64,000 nucleotides of DNA from Marinilabiliales bacterium (GTDB taxonomy: Bacteria > Bacteroidota > Bacteroidia > Bacteroidales > ML635J-15). This document shows positions 39,300 through 48,813 of the stretch, piece after piece (the stretch's first letter is position 1; each line of letters starts with the position of its first letter). The stretch lies in assembly GCA_002869385.1 (NCBI GenBank), contig PKTB01000024.1:434001-498000 (forward strand). Direction: 5' to 3'. The notes under the pieces were generated by a model. The model was not told the DNA's origin. It made no database searches and saw only the letters and a program-made list of their open reading frames with translations. The position numbers and the translations under genes are program-made.

Positions 39300-40778
39300 T
39301 TAGTCCATTCTTGAGTAATTAGGAGCTTCACGTGTTATTGTAACATCATGAGTGTGATTCTCAGTTACTCCGTTTGATGTAATGCGAACAAACTGTGCTT
39401 TATTGTGTAAATCATCAATATTTTTCGAACCGCAATAACCCATACCGGCTTTTAACCCGCCAATAAGTTGATAAATAACTTCGCCAATATTCCCTTTAAA
39501 AGGAACTCTTCCTGATATTCCTTCCGGCACAAGTTTTTTAATATCATCTTCCATATCCTGGAAGTAACGGTATTTAGATCCTTTTTGCATAGCTTCTACT
39601 GAACCCATTCCACGATATGATTTAAACTTACGTCCGTTATATATTATTGTTTCACCTGGTGCTTCTTCTGTTCCGGCAAATAGACCACCTGCCATAATAG
39701 AGTCTGCTCCTGCAGCAATTGCTTTTACAATATCTCCTGAATATCTAATGCCTCCGTCAGCAATAACAGGGACTCCTGTACCTTTAAGAGCATCAGCAAC
39801 ATTCATAATTGCGGATAGTTGAGGGACTCCTACTCCGGCAACAACTCTTGTCGTACAAATTGAACCGGGACCAATGCCAACTTTTACAGCATCTGCTCCA
39901 TTTTCAACTAAAAGTTTTGCTGCTTCAGGTGTTGCAATATTTCCAACTACAATATCAACATTTTTAAACTTTTTGCGTGCTTCTTTTAAGATAATATTTA
40001 CGCTTTTTGTGTGACCATGTGCAGTATCAATAACCAAAGCATCAACACCAGCATCAACCAAAGCTTCCATTCTTTCTATGCTATCACCACTAATACCTAC
40101 CGCTGCAGCAACTCTTAAACGACCATGCTCATCTTTACATGATAAAGGACAGTCAGAAGCTTTGGTAATATCCTTATATGTAATCAGACCAATAAGTTTA
40201 TTGTTTTTATCAACAACAGGAAGCTTTTCAATTCTATGCTTCATAAATATCTCTTGCGCATCATCAAGTTCAATGCTTTGCTCTGTTTTTATAATCTTTT
40301 CGGCAGGAGTCATTATTGATTCAATAGGCATATCCATTTTTACCTGAAAACGCATATCTCTGCTGGTAACAATACCGCATAAGTTTTTATTATCGTCTAC
40401 AACAGGTAAGCCACCAATATTAAATTTTCCCATTATTCGTTTAGCATCACCAACAGTGTCCTTGATATCTATTGTAACAGGATCGATTATCATTGCATTT
40501 TCAGCACGTTTAACCTGTTTTACGTGCCATGCCTGATTCTCAATATTCATATTTTTGTGAATAACACCTATCCCACCTTCTCTGGCTAAAGCTATTGCCA
40601 TTTTACTGTCAGTTACTGTATCCATTGCAGCACTAACAATTGGTGTGTTTAAAACAATATTTTTGGAGAACTGTGTTCTCAAACTAACTTGTGATGGTAA
40701 AATTTCGCTATATGCAGGTATAAGCAAAACATCGTCAAATGTAAGTCCTTCCAAGAGTATTTTACTGTTTTCTTTCAT
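39300..40778 (-). CDS. guaB: Inosine-5'-monophosphate dehydrogenase
   Basis: IMPDH oxidises IMP to XMP in guanine nucleotide synthesis. The start MKENSKILLEGLTFDDVLLIP fits the family; a further ATG six codons upstream is an alternative. The catalytic cysteine is in GIGPGSICTTRVVAGVGVPQ, two CBS domains lie at about 95-210 (IMGKFNIGGLPVVDDNKNL, FMKHRIEKLPVVDKNNKL), and IADGGIRYSGDIVKA and GGLFAGTEEAPGE complete the barrel. Complete and intact. Confidence 0.96.
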   Translation of the reverse strand: MKENSKILLEGLTFDDVLLIPAYSEILPSQVSLRTQFSKNIVLNTPIVSAAMDTVTDSKMAIALAREGGIGVIHKNMNIENQAWHVKQVKRAENAMIIDPVTIDIKDTVGDAKRIMGKFNIGGLPVVDDNKNLCGIVTSRDMRFQVKMDMPIESIMTPAEKIIKTEQSIELDDAQEIFMKHRIEKLPVVDKNNKLIGLITYKDITKASDCPLSCKDEHGRLRVAAAVGISGDSIERMEALVDAGVDALVIDTAHGHTKSVNIILKEARKKFKNVDIVVGNIATPEAAKLLVENGADAVKVGIGPGSICTTRVVAGVGVPQLSAIMNVADALKGTGVPVIADGGIRYSGDIVKAIAAGADSIMAGGLFAGTEEAPGETIIYNGRKFKSYRGMGSVEAMQKGSKYRYFQDMEDDIKKLVPEGISGRVPFKGNIGEVIYQLIGGLKAGMGYCGSKNIDDLHNKAQFVRITSNGVTENHTHDVTITREAPNYSRMD

Positions 40779-40805
40779 GCTAATTTGTTTTATCATAAAA
40801 TTTCA

Positions 40806-40835
40806 CGAAAATACAACTTTTTGTAAGTCTGTCAA
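40806..40835 (-). promoter_or_regulatory. Probable guaB promoter
   Basis: On the minus strand TTG (40835-40833) and TATTTTCG (40813-40806) are 19 bases apart, close to the Bacteroidota consensus with one mismatch in the -7 box. They precede guaB by about 10 to 28 bases depending on its start. The rest of the 395-base gap to recQ is AT-rich, with no gene I can see. Confidence 0.45.
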
Positions 40836-41140
40836 AGACTTTTTTTTAAATTTCCTGTCTAAAAAATTTAATAATCATTATATAAAAATAATATAAAGAT
40901 GATTTATTGTTAATATTGCACAGTATAGGTTCATATAATAGTAAGTCTCTATCCATTGAACCGACGCGTGCAGGACACAAATTTGTAAAATAAAATTCAA
41001 ATATTTTACAGGTATTTATAAAATATAAACGGAGTTGAAAACAGGAACATTTCTAAACTAAAATTTAAATTAAAATATGTATAAGCTGTACAATTAAAAT
41101 ATTTTGATATTACTGTCATGATTTTGGCTGATTGGATATA

Positions 41141-41171
41141 TTGCTTTAATTAAAAACTTTACGTAAATTTG
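41141..41171 (+). promoter_or_regulatory. Probable recQ promoter
   Basis: TTG at 41141 and TAAATTTG at 41164 match TTG / TAnnTTTG with a 20-base spacer and lie 20 bases upstream of the recQ TTG start. A good example of the promoter type in this genome. Confidence 0.6.
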
Positions 41172-41191
41172 TATAAACAAACAGATATTAA

Positions 41192-43099
41192 TTGAGTCGC
41201 TTTAGAAGTATATTGCTAAAATATTGGGGTTACAATAATTTCCGGGAATTACAGGAAGAAATTATTGAGTCTGTTGCTGCAGGCAAAGATACCCTTGGTT
41301 TGATGCCTACCGGAGGTGGTAAATCCATCACTTTTCAAGTTTATAGTCTTGCTAGTCCGGGTGTATGCTTAGTGGTAACTCCCCTAATAGCTTTAATGAA
41401 AGATCAGGTTGAGAATTTACAAAAACGTAAAATTAAAGCAGCAGCTATATATAGCGGCATGACAAAACGCGAGATTGAAGTTGCATTAAACAATGTTATT
41501 TACGGTGATTATAAGTTTTTGTATTTATCTCCTGAAAGATTAAAGAATTACTATTTTCGTGAGAAGTTAAAAGATATGAATGTAAATCTTTTAACTATTG
41601 ATGAATCACATTGTATATCACAATGGGGATATAATTTTAGGCCTGCATACCTAGAAATAGCTGATATAAGAGAACAATTGCCCGATATCCCTGTATTGGC
41701 ACTTACAGCAACAGCAACACCTAAAGTTGTTATTGATATTCAGGAAAAGCTTAAGTTTAAAGAGCAAAATGTTCTTCAAAAGAGTTTTGAAAGAAAAAAT
41801 CTTTTTTATTATGTGATTAATACGGAAGATAAGATTAAGCAGTTGTTTAAACTTGTTACCAAAATTGAAGGTAGTGCTGTTGTTTATGTTAGAAATAGAC
41901 GCAAAACTCGCGAGTATGCAACAATGCTTCAGAAATATAGATTTTCTGCAGATTATTACCATGCCGGATTAGATGGGAAATTGCGTGCCGAAAAGCATGC
42001 TGCATGGCAAAAAGGTAAAATCAGAATAATGGTTTGTACTAATGCTTTTGGAATGGGGATAGACAAACCTGATGTGAGATTGGTTGTACATATGGATCTG
42101 CCTGATTCACTCGAAGCATACTATCAGGAAGCAGGAAGAGCAGGTCGTGATGGCGAAAAAGCCTGGGCATTCTTATTGACTAATAAATCTGATAGCATAC
42201 AGATGAAGAAGAATATGACCATGTCCTTTCCGGAGCTTAAGAAAGTCATACATGTTTATAACTATATCTGTAATTACCTGAGCATCCCTTATGGTGGCGC
42301 AAAAGATGCTGAAATTCCTTTCGATATTTTTGATTTTGCTAAAAACTTTAGCATTGATGTTTTAACCACATATAATTCAATTAAAATTCTTGAATCTACC
42401 GGATTAATAAACTTCTCGGAAGATGCAAATACAACTTCCAGAATAATGTTTGTTATTAATCGCGAAGATTTGTATCGTTTTCAAGTTGAAAATCAGAAGC
42501 TTGATAATTTTGTTAAACTAATACTGCGAACATATACAGGAGTTTTCAACGATTTTGTAAACATTAGCGAAGATTATCTTGCTAAGAAAGCAAATGTTAA
42601 GCCCGAAGTAATTATAAACCTCCTTAAAGTTCTTCAAGAATATAAAATTATAAAGTATATTCCACGTATTAAGAAACCATTAATTCACTTTTTAACTGAA
42701 AGACTTGAAGAAAAAGGTATTCTTTTTGATAAGAAAGACCTTGAACAGCAAAAAGAACGAACACTAGAAAGGCTTGAATCAATGTTGATCTATGCAACAA
42801 GTACAAATAAGTGTCGAAGTCAGCAATTATTAGCCTATTTTGGTGAGACAGATACGGTAAGATGTGGTAACTGTGATGTGTGTAGTCGCAGAAATACTTT
42901 GGAATTAAGTAAATATGAATTTGATATTATACTAGAAGAAATAAAAAATATTGTTAATTTAGAGCCCTGTTTACTTAATGAATTGATTGATAAAATTGAT
43001 TTTGACGAATCAAAAATTATAAAAGTAATACAATGGTTATTTGAAAATAAAAAAATAGAATATGATGAAAAACAAAGGCTTAAATGGATTAAAAATTAA
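41192..43099 (+). CDS. recQ: ATP-dependent DNA helicase RecQ
   Basis: This 635-residue superfamily 2 helicase unwinds DNA 3' to 5'. It has motif I (LMPTGGGKSITFQV), the DEAH-like box TIDESHCISQWGYNFRPAYLEI, TATATP, motif VI (YYQEAGRAGRDGE) and the zinc cysteines in CRSQQLLAYFGETDTVRCGNCDVC. The start is TTG in MSRFRSILLKYWGY. HRDC is absent or short at the C-terminus, as in many Bacteroidota RecQ paralogues. It overlaps the next gene by 38 bases. Confidence 0.95.
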   Translation: MSRFRSILLKYWGYNNFRELQEEIIESVAAGKDTLGLMPTGGGKSITFQVYSLASPGVCLVVTPLIALMKDQVENLQKRKIKAAAIYSGMTKREIEVALNNVIYGDYKFLYLSPERLKNYYFREKLKDMNVNLLTIDESHCISQWGYNFRPAYLEIADIREQLPDIPVLALTATATPKVVIDIQEKLKFKEQNVLQKSFERKNLFYYVINTEDKIKQLFKLVTKIEGSAVVYVRNRRKTREYATMLQKYRFSADYYHAGLDGKLRAEKHAAWQKGKIRIMVCTNAFGMGIDKPDVRLVVHMDLPDSLEAYYQEAGRAGRDGEKAWAFLLTNKSDSIQMKKNMTMSFPELKKVIHVYNYICNYLSIPYGGAKDAEIPFDIFDFAKNFSIDVLTTYNSIKILESTGLINFSEDANTTSRIMFVINREDLYRFQVENQKLDNFVKLILRTYTGVFNDFVNISEDYLAKKANVKPEVIINLLKVLQEYKIIKYIPRIKKPLIHFLTERLEEKGILFDKKDLEQQKERTLERLESMLIYATSTNKCRSQQLLAYFGETDTVRCGNCDVCSRRNTLELSKYEFDIILEEIKNIVNLEPCLLNELIDKIDFDESKIIKVIQWLFENKKIEYDEKQRLKWIKN

Positions 43100-43805
43100 T
43101 GCTTCATTATTTGTTGTATTAAGTGTATTTATAGGATTTAACTATATCTTTAGCTCATGTGCATCCAGCGAAATTGCAGACTCTGGAGATGTTAACCAGG
43201 ATGCAATTTATCATTATTATGCAGTTACTTACGACGCAAATAGTAGCAAATCTTATGATGTTGAAGCTCAGTTCCGTTTTGGCGGTAATAAAGGCACTAC
43301 TCTTAGGTTGACAGACCCTAGCAAGGTATATGTTAATGGTAATGAGATGAAAGAAGAGAGTAATGTACTACGGGGGTGTTTTTATACATTATCATTAGAT
43401 GATGGCAATGAGTTTGAGTTTAAGTTTGTTGATACAGAAGAAAAGGAATATATAAACAAATGTAAAATTTATAGTGCTGAATTAAAAAATGTTGACGATA
43501 TTATTGCAGACCTTGATTATGAAGTAAAATGGATAGGATTGCCACTAGCTGCTAACGAAAGTATGGTTTGTACAATCGAGGATAATGAAGGTAATATTGC
43601 AACAGGAGGTAGTGATATAGTTGGTAGTCAATCTGTAAATATTGATAAAGACGATATGGAAACTCTCATGGCAGGTAATGCCGAAATTTATTTAACCAGA
43701 ACATCTTTTGTCGATGCAGACGAAGTAGCTGATGAAGGAGGTAAAATCTATACCGAGTATAAATCAGAAAAGAAATCTGTAAAGATTAAAAGACTTAAAG
43801 ATTAA
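43062..43805 (+). CDS. Putative lipoprotein
   Basis: This 247-residue product has a lipoprotein signal (YIFSSCASSEIADSG; Cys near residue 33) and a beta-rich mature body with no known domain. It starts inside recQ and is followed 5 bases later by another lipoprotein-like gene, so the two lipoproteins may be an operon. Function unknown. Confidence 0.6.
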   Translation: MMKNKGLNGLKINASLFVVLSVFIGFNYIFSSCASSEIADSGDVNQDAIYHYYAVTYDANSSKSYDVEAQFRFGGNKGTTLRLTDPSKVYVNGNEMKEESNVLRGCFYTLSLDDGNEFEFKFVDTEEKEYINKCKIYSAELKNVDDIIADLDYEVKWIGLPLAANESMVCTIEDNEGNIATGGSDIVGSQSVNIDKDDMETLMAGNAEIYLTRTSFVDADEVADEGGKIYTEYKSEKKSVKIKRLKD

Positions 43806-43810
43806 TTTTA

Positions 43811-44257
43811 ATGAAGGAAAGCGGAGTAAAAATAATTGCACTTATTGTGATTTTATCACAAGTATTGGTTTTCTGCGGAAAAACAGAAACAGATATACAG
43901 TGGGAAGAAGATTTACAAGCATTTTGGGTACCTGTTGGCTCAGATTATACAATAATGACTGATATGCCTTCATATGAGTTCCTTGATGGTAACAGAGGTG
44001 CTTCATATTACACCAGCTTTGAACAACCCGATAGTTTTAGTTGGGAAATTAAAAGAGGACAACTTAAAATTTATTACGATAAAGCTCCTGCTTATTATAT
44101 CGGTTATGATAAATACAATAGCCGAAGCCTATTCAGGATAGAATCATTTAATGATAATGATACAATTGTTGATTTAATTCAGTTCTTTAGTTCTGGATAT
44201 CAAACAGATTTTTATCTGGTAAAAAGCGATTTGCTTTACGAACAGGATGATTTTTAG
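43811..44257 (+). CDS. Putative lipoprotein
   Basis: This 148-residue product has a lipoprotein-like signal (ILSQVLVFCGKTETD, Cys at about residue 22). The mature part, FWVPVGSDYTIMTDMPSYEFLDGNRGASYYTSF, resembles small lipocalin-like or META-type secreted proteins, without a certain match. Unknown function. Confidence 0.55.
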   Translation: MKESGVKIIALIVILSQVLVFCGKTETDIQWEEDLQAFWVPVGSDYTIMTDMPSYEFLDGNRGASYYTSFEQPDSFSWEIKRGQLKIYYDKAPAYYIGYDKYNSRSLFRIESFNDNDTIVDLIQFFSSGYQTDFYLVKSDLLYEQDDF

Positions 44258-44270
44258 AATTGACTGATGT

Positions 44271-44410
44271 ACGATGACGGGTGACAGGTGTTGAGTAAGC
44301 ACAATAATTAGATATTATATAAAGGTTAGTGTATGTCTGTAAATACGAATGGCTGTTCGTATTTACATAAAATCTATATACAATACATCCGTCATCGGTC
44401 ACCCGTCATC
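44271..44410. repeat. Nested inverted repeat element of about 140 bp
   Basis: The outer arms GATGACGGGTGAC and GTCACCCGTCATC face each other at the two ends. Inside is a second perfect hairpin with arms GTAAATACGAA (44339-44349) and TTCGTATTTAC (44356-44366). No gene is seen in this gap. It looks like a small non-coding mobile or regulatory element. Confidence 0.55.
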
Positions 44411-44500
44411 TAACATTACCTCACATGTTCTATAATACAAAAAAAACTATGGTAATTACACTAAAGTTTTATAATATTGTAGAAACTAAAAACTAGCAAA

Positions 44501-45817
44501 ATGATTAATACTCCTGTAGAAAAGAATATTGTTGACCAAGAGATAGAAAACCTTGGGATTAAAGACCTTGGTAAAGCTACTATACGCGAAATTGTAGGCC
44601 TTGTAAACAGAATTCAGGCTAATACTGATACTAAGTTTATCCGTATGGAAATGGGAGTGCCAGGTTTAGCTCCACCAAAAATTGGAATCGAAGCAGAAAT
44701 TGAAGCTCTTCAATCTGGTGTTGCTTCAGATTATCCTATGGTTGACGGAGTGAAAGCACTTAAGGATGAAGCCGCAAGATTTGTAAAAAACTTTATGGGG
44801 GTTGATATCTCACCTACATCCTGTATTCCAACAGTTGGATCAATGCAGGGAGCTTATGCAACGTTCTTATTATGTTCAAATTTGGAGCCTAAAAAGGATA
44901 CAGCACTATTTATTGATCCCGGATTTCCAGTACAGAAGCAACAATTTATTGTAATGGGACACAAATACGAAAGTTTTGATGTCTATAATTATCGTGGCGA
45001 AGCACTAAGGGAGAAAATTGAATCATATCTGCAGCAGGGAAATATTAACTCAATTATTTACTCAAATCCAAATAATCCAAGTTGGATTTGCTTTACAGAA
45101 GAAGAACTACAGATAATCGGTGAATTAGCTAATAAATATGATGTTATCGTTATTGAGGATTTGGCATATTTTGCAATGGATTTCCGTAGAGATTTATTTC
45201 ATCCTGGAGAACCACCTTATCAGGCATCTGTAACAAAATACACCGACAATTATATTTTGCTTATATCAGGTTCCAAAGCATTTAGTTATGCCGGACAACG
45301 TATTGCTATTACCGCTATATCAGATAAGTTATTTACACGTTCATATCCAAATCTAAAAACCCGATTTGGCAGAGAGCAATTTGGAAATACATTTGTTTTA
45401 AGAATTATTTATGCTTTGAGTTCAGGAGCATGTCATTCAGCTCAATATGGTTTGGCAGCTATGCTAAAGGCCGCTAATGAAGGACGCTTTAACTTTATTG
45501 AAGAGGTTAAAGAATATGGCGAACGTGCAAAAATTATGAAAGAAATGTTCCTAAATGCAGGTTTTAAAATTGTTTATGATAAAGATATTGATAAAGATAT
45601 AGCTGATGGCTTCTATTTTACAATTTCGTATCCAGGATTGACCGGTGGAGAACTTGTAAAAGAACTACTTTATTACGGAATTAGTGCGATTTCTCTTGAT
45701 AATACTGGTAGTACAAGGTCGGAAGGTTTAAGAGCGTGTGTTTCACAAATCACACCTGAAAAAATGCCGATGCTTTTTGAAAGAATAAGTATATTTAAAC
45801 AAAATCATCAGATTTAA
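44501..45817 (+). CDS. Pyridoxal-phosphate aminotransferase class I/II
   Basis: This 438-residue enzyme has the fold-type I PLP pattern: GSMQGAYATFLLCSNL (phosphate loop), IYSNPNNPSWICFTEEEL, VIVIEDLAYFAMDF (cofactor-binding Asp) and ISGSKAFSYAGQRIAITA with the Schiff-base lysine. The specific substrate is not determined; the length and extra insert suggest a Bacteroidota-specific branch. The stop overlaps the next start. Confidence 0.88.
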   Translation: MINTPVEKNIVDQEIENLGIKDLGKATIREIVGLVNRIQANTDTKFIRMEMGVPGLAPPKIGIEAEIEALQSGVASDYPMVDGVKALKDEAARFVKNFMGVDISPTSCIPTVGSMQGAYATFLLCSNLEPKKDTALFIDPGFPVQKQQFIVMGHKYESFDVYNYRGEALREKIESYLQQGNINSIIYSNPNNPSWICFTEEELQIIGELANKYDVIVIEDLAYFAMDFRRDLFHPGEPPYQASVTKYTDNYILLISGSKAFSYAGQRIAITAISDKLFTRSYPNLKTRFGREQFGNTFVLRIIYALSSGACHSAQYGLAAMLKAANEGRFNFIEEVKEYGERAKIMKEMFLNAGFKIVYDKDIDKDIADGFYFTISYPGLTGGELVKELLYYGISAISLDNTGSTRSEGLRACVSQITPEKMPMLFERISIFKQNHQI

Positions 45818-46146
45818 TGACACTAATTTTAAGTAAAAATATTGATATCGAAAGTGCAGAAGCAATTCTGCAACAGAAATACCCTAATCTTAAGGTAAAA
45901 CGGACAAAGAATAAATTTATCAGAGTACTTAATGGTAAATATCTTGCTTTAGTAAAGTTTAATAAAAAGGAAACCAGTGTTCATGGAGATATTAATGTGA
46001 ATGATCCTGTGAATATGGTACTTTTGGTTCTGGGTGTTTTAAGTGGAGCAATAGGATTATTGTTCTTTTTTGGTATCGAATGGATAATTCTATCGAAGAA
46101 GATAAAAGGCTTTAAGAAAGAGGTTTTTGATGTGCTTGAAGGATAA
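45817..46146 (+). CDS. Small membrane protein of unknown function
   Basis: This 109-residue protein has a cytoplasmic-type N-terminal alpha/beta region and two hydrophobic segments near the C-terminus (MVLLVLGVLSGAIGLLFFF, then a basic tail KKIKGFKKE). It lies between the aminotransferase and the HD protein with overlaps on both sides, so it is probably co-transcribed. I do not recognise it. Confidence 0.6.
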   Translation: MTLILSKNIDIESAEAILQQKYPNLKVKRTKNKFIRVLNGKYLALVKFNKKETSVHGDINVNDPVNMVLLVLGVLSGAIGLLFFFGIEWIILSKKIKGFKKEVFDVLEG

Positions 46147-46909
46147 AATCTACAATATTTCAACATATCTGGAGGTTTTTACAGCTTATACTGATATATT
46201 TTTTTGTGAAGCTGAGAATCCCCAAACAAAAGAAAATATCAAACTTAAGATAGATCATAGCTTGAGGGTTTTTAAAAATGCTCAAAAGATAGCTAAATCA
46301 CTTAATCTGGATAATAAATCATTATTTGTTGCAGAACTCGCAGGATTGTTTCACGATATTGGACGTTTTGAACAATTTACACGATACAATACTTTTAAAG
46401 ATGACGACTCTTTATATCATGGTAAATTGGGTGAAGATGTTTTAAAAAAAGAGAGATTTTTATCAAATCTTGAAGAGAATATTCAAAAAATCGTTTTTGA
46501 TGCTGTATATAACCACGGTTTAATCAGAATTGAAAGAAATAATGAAGCCTCTCTCCTATATTCTAAAATTGTCAGGGATGCAGATAAAATAGATATTTTC
46601 AGAATTGTTGCAAAGTATTATAAGTCCAGTGGACCTAGAAATATTGCTTTGGAATACGGTCTAAAAGATGATCCATATATTTCTGATACTGTAATGCAAA
46701 AATTTAAGGATAAGAACTTAGTTGATAAACTAGAACTAAGGACTCTTAACGATTTTAAAGCAATGCAACTAGCCTGGATATTTGATCTTAATTTTGAATT
46801 TACAAAGGAATATATTCAGAAAAAAGCGTATCTTGATGCTGTACTTGATAGTATAACAGCAACTGATCAAAAAGAAACACTCAAATTATTAATCAGCCAG
46901 TCAATGTAA
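46130..46909 (+). CDS. HD-domain metal-dependent phosphohydrolase
   Basis: The HD signature is DHSLRVFKNA, AELAGLFHDIGRFEQF, VYNHGLIRIE and KIVRDADKIDIFRIVAKYY, giving the His-His-Asp-Asp metal set. The substrate could be a nucleotide or phosphoester; unassigned. It starts with ATG 46130, inside the end of the small membrane protein gene. A TTG one codon earlier is also open. Confidence 0.82.
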   Translation: MCLKDKIYNISTYLEVFTAYTDIFFCEAENPQTKENIKLKIDHSLRVFKNAQKIAKSLNLDNKSLFVAELAGLFHDIGRFEQFTRYNTFKDDDSLYHGKLGEDVLKKERFLSNLEENIQKIVFDAVYNHGLIRIERNNEASLLYSKIVRDADKIDIFRIVAKYYKSSGPRNIALEYGLKDDPYISDTVMQKFKDKNLVDKLELRTLNDFKAMQLAWIFDLNFEFTKEYIQKKAYLDAVLDSITATDQKETLKLLISQSM

Positions 46910-46963
46910 TAATATAAGGTGTTGATTATTAGGGACTTTTCGAGAATAATTAAATCTTTGATA

Positions 46964-46998
46964 AAAACACTCATTTTTACAAAACAAATTAGTGTTTT
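46964..46998. terminator. Possible hairpin terminator
   Basis: AAAACACT and AGTGTTTT flank an AT-rich loop of about 20 bases, downstream of the HD gene. The stem is short and AT-rich, so support is limited. Confidence 0.35.
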
Positions 46999-47046
46999 AT
47001 ACGTAGAAATTAAAAGAAAAAGCATCGAGAACTCAATATCTTACGA

Positions 47047-47790
47047 ATGAAAAACCACTATACCTTAATGTTCTTATTGTGCATTTTTATTACAATTTGT
47101 ACAAGTTCTTATGGACAAAAACGATCTTATTTGTTTATTGGTGCAGAGGCAGAGATATTAAACAATCCTGAGCCATGGGCAAATATATTTGATGATTATA
47201 ATGCCTATCATTCGGAATTTGATATTACAACACAGCAAAAACCTGTTATGCCCTTATATGTACCTTCTTTTATGATGGGTTTTAAAATACATTCATGGTT
47301 TACTTCGTTCGGCGCTAATGCACATTTTGTAAGATATAAAACTTTTGCAAGCGGTACAGACTTTGAAAATGTGGCATATGATAAGGAAATGATTTATTAT
47401 CATAATGGTTTATCAGTGCATTTACATGTAAACTGGATAAATACAAATTATTTTAGAACCGGTCCCGGAATTGGAATAATGCTCGACCAATATAAAATGA
47501 GAATTACCGATAATACAATTGAAGAGTTTAGTACTACCTATCCTGTTGACAGAGCTCTTGTGCTTGGCAGAGCATATTATTCAATCTCATTTTGCGGGCC
47601 TAAATTTAATTTCGATATTATTGGCTTTTATAATATTCCCTTTCATACTTTAAATCTTAGAACCTTCAACGAACGTTTAAACGACGAGTATCATACGGAT
47701 TATCCAACTGAAGAATTAGAATTTAAACCAACTGTTATTGGAATTACAGTTGCTATTGGATTAGGTTCCAGAGATAATTATGATTTTTAA
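47047..47790 (+). CDS. Putative outer-membrane protein
   Basis: This 247-residue protein has a signal peptide (ICTSSYGQKR) and alternating strands ending in aromatic residues (GFKIHSWFTSFGANAHFVRY, FRTGPGIGIMLDQYKMRI, PTVIGITVAIGLGSRDNY), which suits a small beta-barrel. The natural C-terminus is not the usual aromatic-ended strand. No specific family. Confidence 0.55.
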   Translation: MKNHYTLMFLLCIFITICTSSYGQKRSYLFIGAEAEILNNPEPWANIFDDYNAYHSEFDITTQQKPVMPLYVPSFMMGFKIHSWFTSFGANAHFVRYKTFASGTDFENVAYDKEMIYYHNGLSVHLHVNWINTNYFRTGPGIGIMLDQYKMRITDNTIEEFSTTYPVDRALVLGRAYYSISFCGPKFNFDIIGFYNIPFHTLNLRTFNERLNDEYHTDYPTEELEFKPTVIGITVAIGLGSRDNYDF

Positions 47791-47809
47791 ACCTTTCTAA
47801 CAAAAGAAC

Positions 47810-48064
47810 TTATCGGTTTTTTGCTCGAAATGATAATATTTTGAAATCTTCTTTACAAAGAGGTTTGTTGCGATATTTTCTTAAGTGAATCTTTCCATTT
47901 ACATATAATGCAGCAGAAATTGCAGAAAAGCTTATAGTTAGTATTATATCCTTAATGCTTACAATTTTACCCTCGAAATAGTATGTGCATAATATCATGA
48001 TCGGCCCAAATATTATAGAGTTTATAAGGAAAATGATTAGAAATACTTTTGTGGATATTTTCAT
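47810..48064 (-). CDS. Small membrane protein of unknown function
   Basis: This 84-residue protein has two hydrophobic segments (KVFLIIFLINSIIFGPIMILCTYY and ILTISFSAISAALYV) and a basic tail. I know of no family. It lies just downstream of the decayed beta-barrel remnant. Confidence 0.4.
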   Translation of the reverse strand: MKISTKVFLIIFLINSIIFGPIMILCTYYFEGKIVSIKDIILTISFSAISAALYVNGKIHLRKYRNKPLCKEDFKILSFRAKNR

Positions 48065-48078
48065 AGGAAATTAAATTA

Positions 48079-48141
48079 TTAAAACTTATAATACAAACCC
48101 AATTCACCTGTAAGTTGAAGATTCTCAAAATTGTTTTAAAC
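48079..48141 (-). pseudogene. Remnant of a beta-barrel outer-membrane protein C-terminus
   Basis: On the minus strand the frame gives NNFENLQLTGELGLYYKF-stop, typical of the last strands of an OMP (Phe at the end), but a TAA precedes NNF and two more stops follow upstream within 40 bases. No other parts of the gene are visible, so it is a short remnant. Confidence 0.4.
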
Positions 48142-48245
48142 AATAGAATAAAATTAGCATATCTACAAATAAAAACTGTTAAAATATTTATAAGAATGTT
48201 AGGTTTTTGTGTTTTGATAAGTTAAGTATAAACAATGCATGTTTG

Positions 48246-48632
48246 TTATGTACCTTTTAGTATTTCCTCTCTCCTATATTTTACCATTTCAATTATCAAA
48301 TCTTTTGGCAGAGGTTTGTCTAATGGGAACTGCACAGAACCTTTACCTTGTTTAAACTCTTTTAATTCCGCTGAAAATGCTGCAATAGTTGTTGGAAACG
48401 GATAAAATCCAATAAACTTTGCATAAGCTGCCATCATTAGTTGTTGGTCTCTTTTGCCATTGGGAACCAAATTAAAACATGGAATTTTGTAGTTTAAAAC
48501 CTCCTCGGCATCCGGAGCAGCTTGTTTTATTATATTTCTTAGTTCCTGTAGTTTATTTTGCGCTTCTTCTGACTGATTTGCGATATAATCGTCAATAGTC
48601 TCGAAGTTCGGCATTGCACCTTTTTTTGCCAT
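48246..48632 (-). CDS. DUF1801-family (YdhG-like) protein
   Basis: This 128-residue protein contains TIDDYIANQSEEAQNKLQELRNIIKQAAPDAEEVLNYKIPCF and later MMAAYAKFIGFYPFP, KGSVQFPLDKPLPKDLIIEMVKYR, the pattern of the DUF1801 / iron-chaperone-like family whose biochemical role is not settled. Soluble, complete. Confidence 0.8.
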   Translation of the reverse strand: MAKKGAMPNFETIDDYIANQSEEAQNKLQELRNIIKQAAPDAEEVLNYKIPCFNLVPNGKRDQQLMMAAYAKFIGFYPFPTTIAAFSAELKEFKQGKGSVQFPLDKPLPKDLIIEMVKYRREEILKGT

Positions 48633-48690
48633 AATTTTGCTTTTTTTGCTAAGATAAATAAAATTTACGGCATTTTTGTTGTGGGGTTAC

Positions 48691-48813
48691 ATCAGGATTA
48701 CAAATCCTGATGAGCTTGAGTATTACAAATCCTGATGAGCTTGAGTATTACAAATCCTGATGAGCTTGGGAGGACGCTGGTGAGTTTTTGCATATGACCC
48801 GGAGGGCTAAATG
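48691..48813. repeat. Hairpin repeat with three tandem 25-bp copies and a conserved trailing block
   Basis: A palindrome ATCAGGATT / AATCCTGAT (48691-48711) is followed by direct 25-base units at 48696, 48721 and 48746, each containing ACAAATCCTGATGAGCTT. A block from 48773 (GACGCTGGTG ... GACCCGGAGGG) matches the copy near 50694 almost exactly. This is a dispersed family; related hairpins occur at 50.66 kb, 50.88 kb and 56.68 kb. Confidence 0.7.

Noticed and set aside
40836..41140. RNA gene or riboswitch between guaB and recQ
   Set aside because: I saw no conserved stem pattern or tRNA-like cloverleaf; the stretch is AT-rich spacer.
41192..41194. Damaged recQ start codon
   Set aside because: TTG is a normal alternative start and would not arise from ATG by a G:C to T:A change.
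48696..48770. CRISPR-like array of 25-bp units
   Set aside because: The copies abut with no spacers and share a palindrome also found elsewhere, so it is a tandem hairpin repeat.
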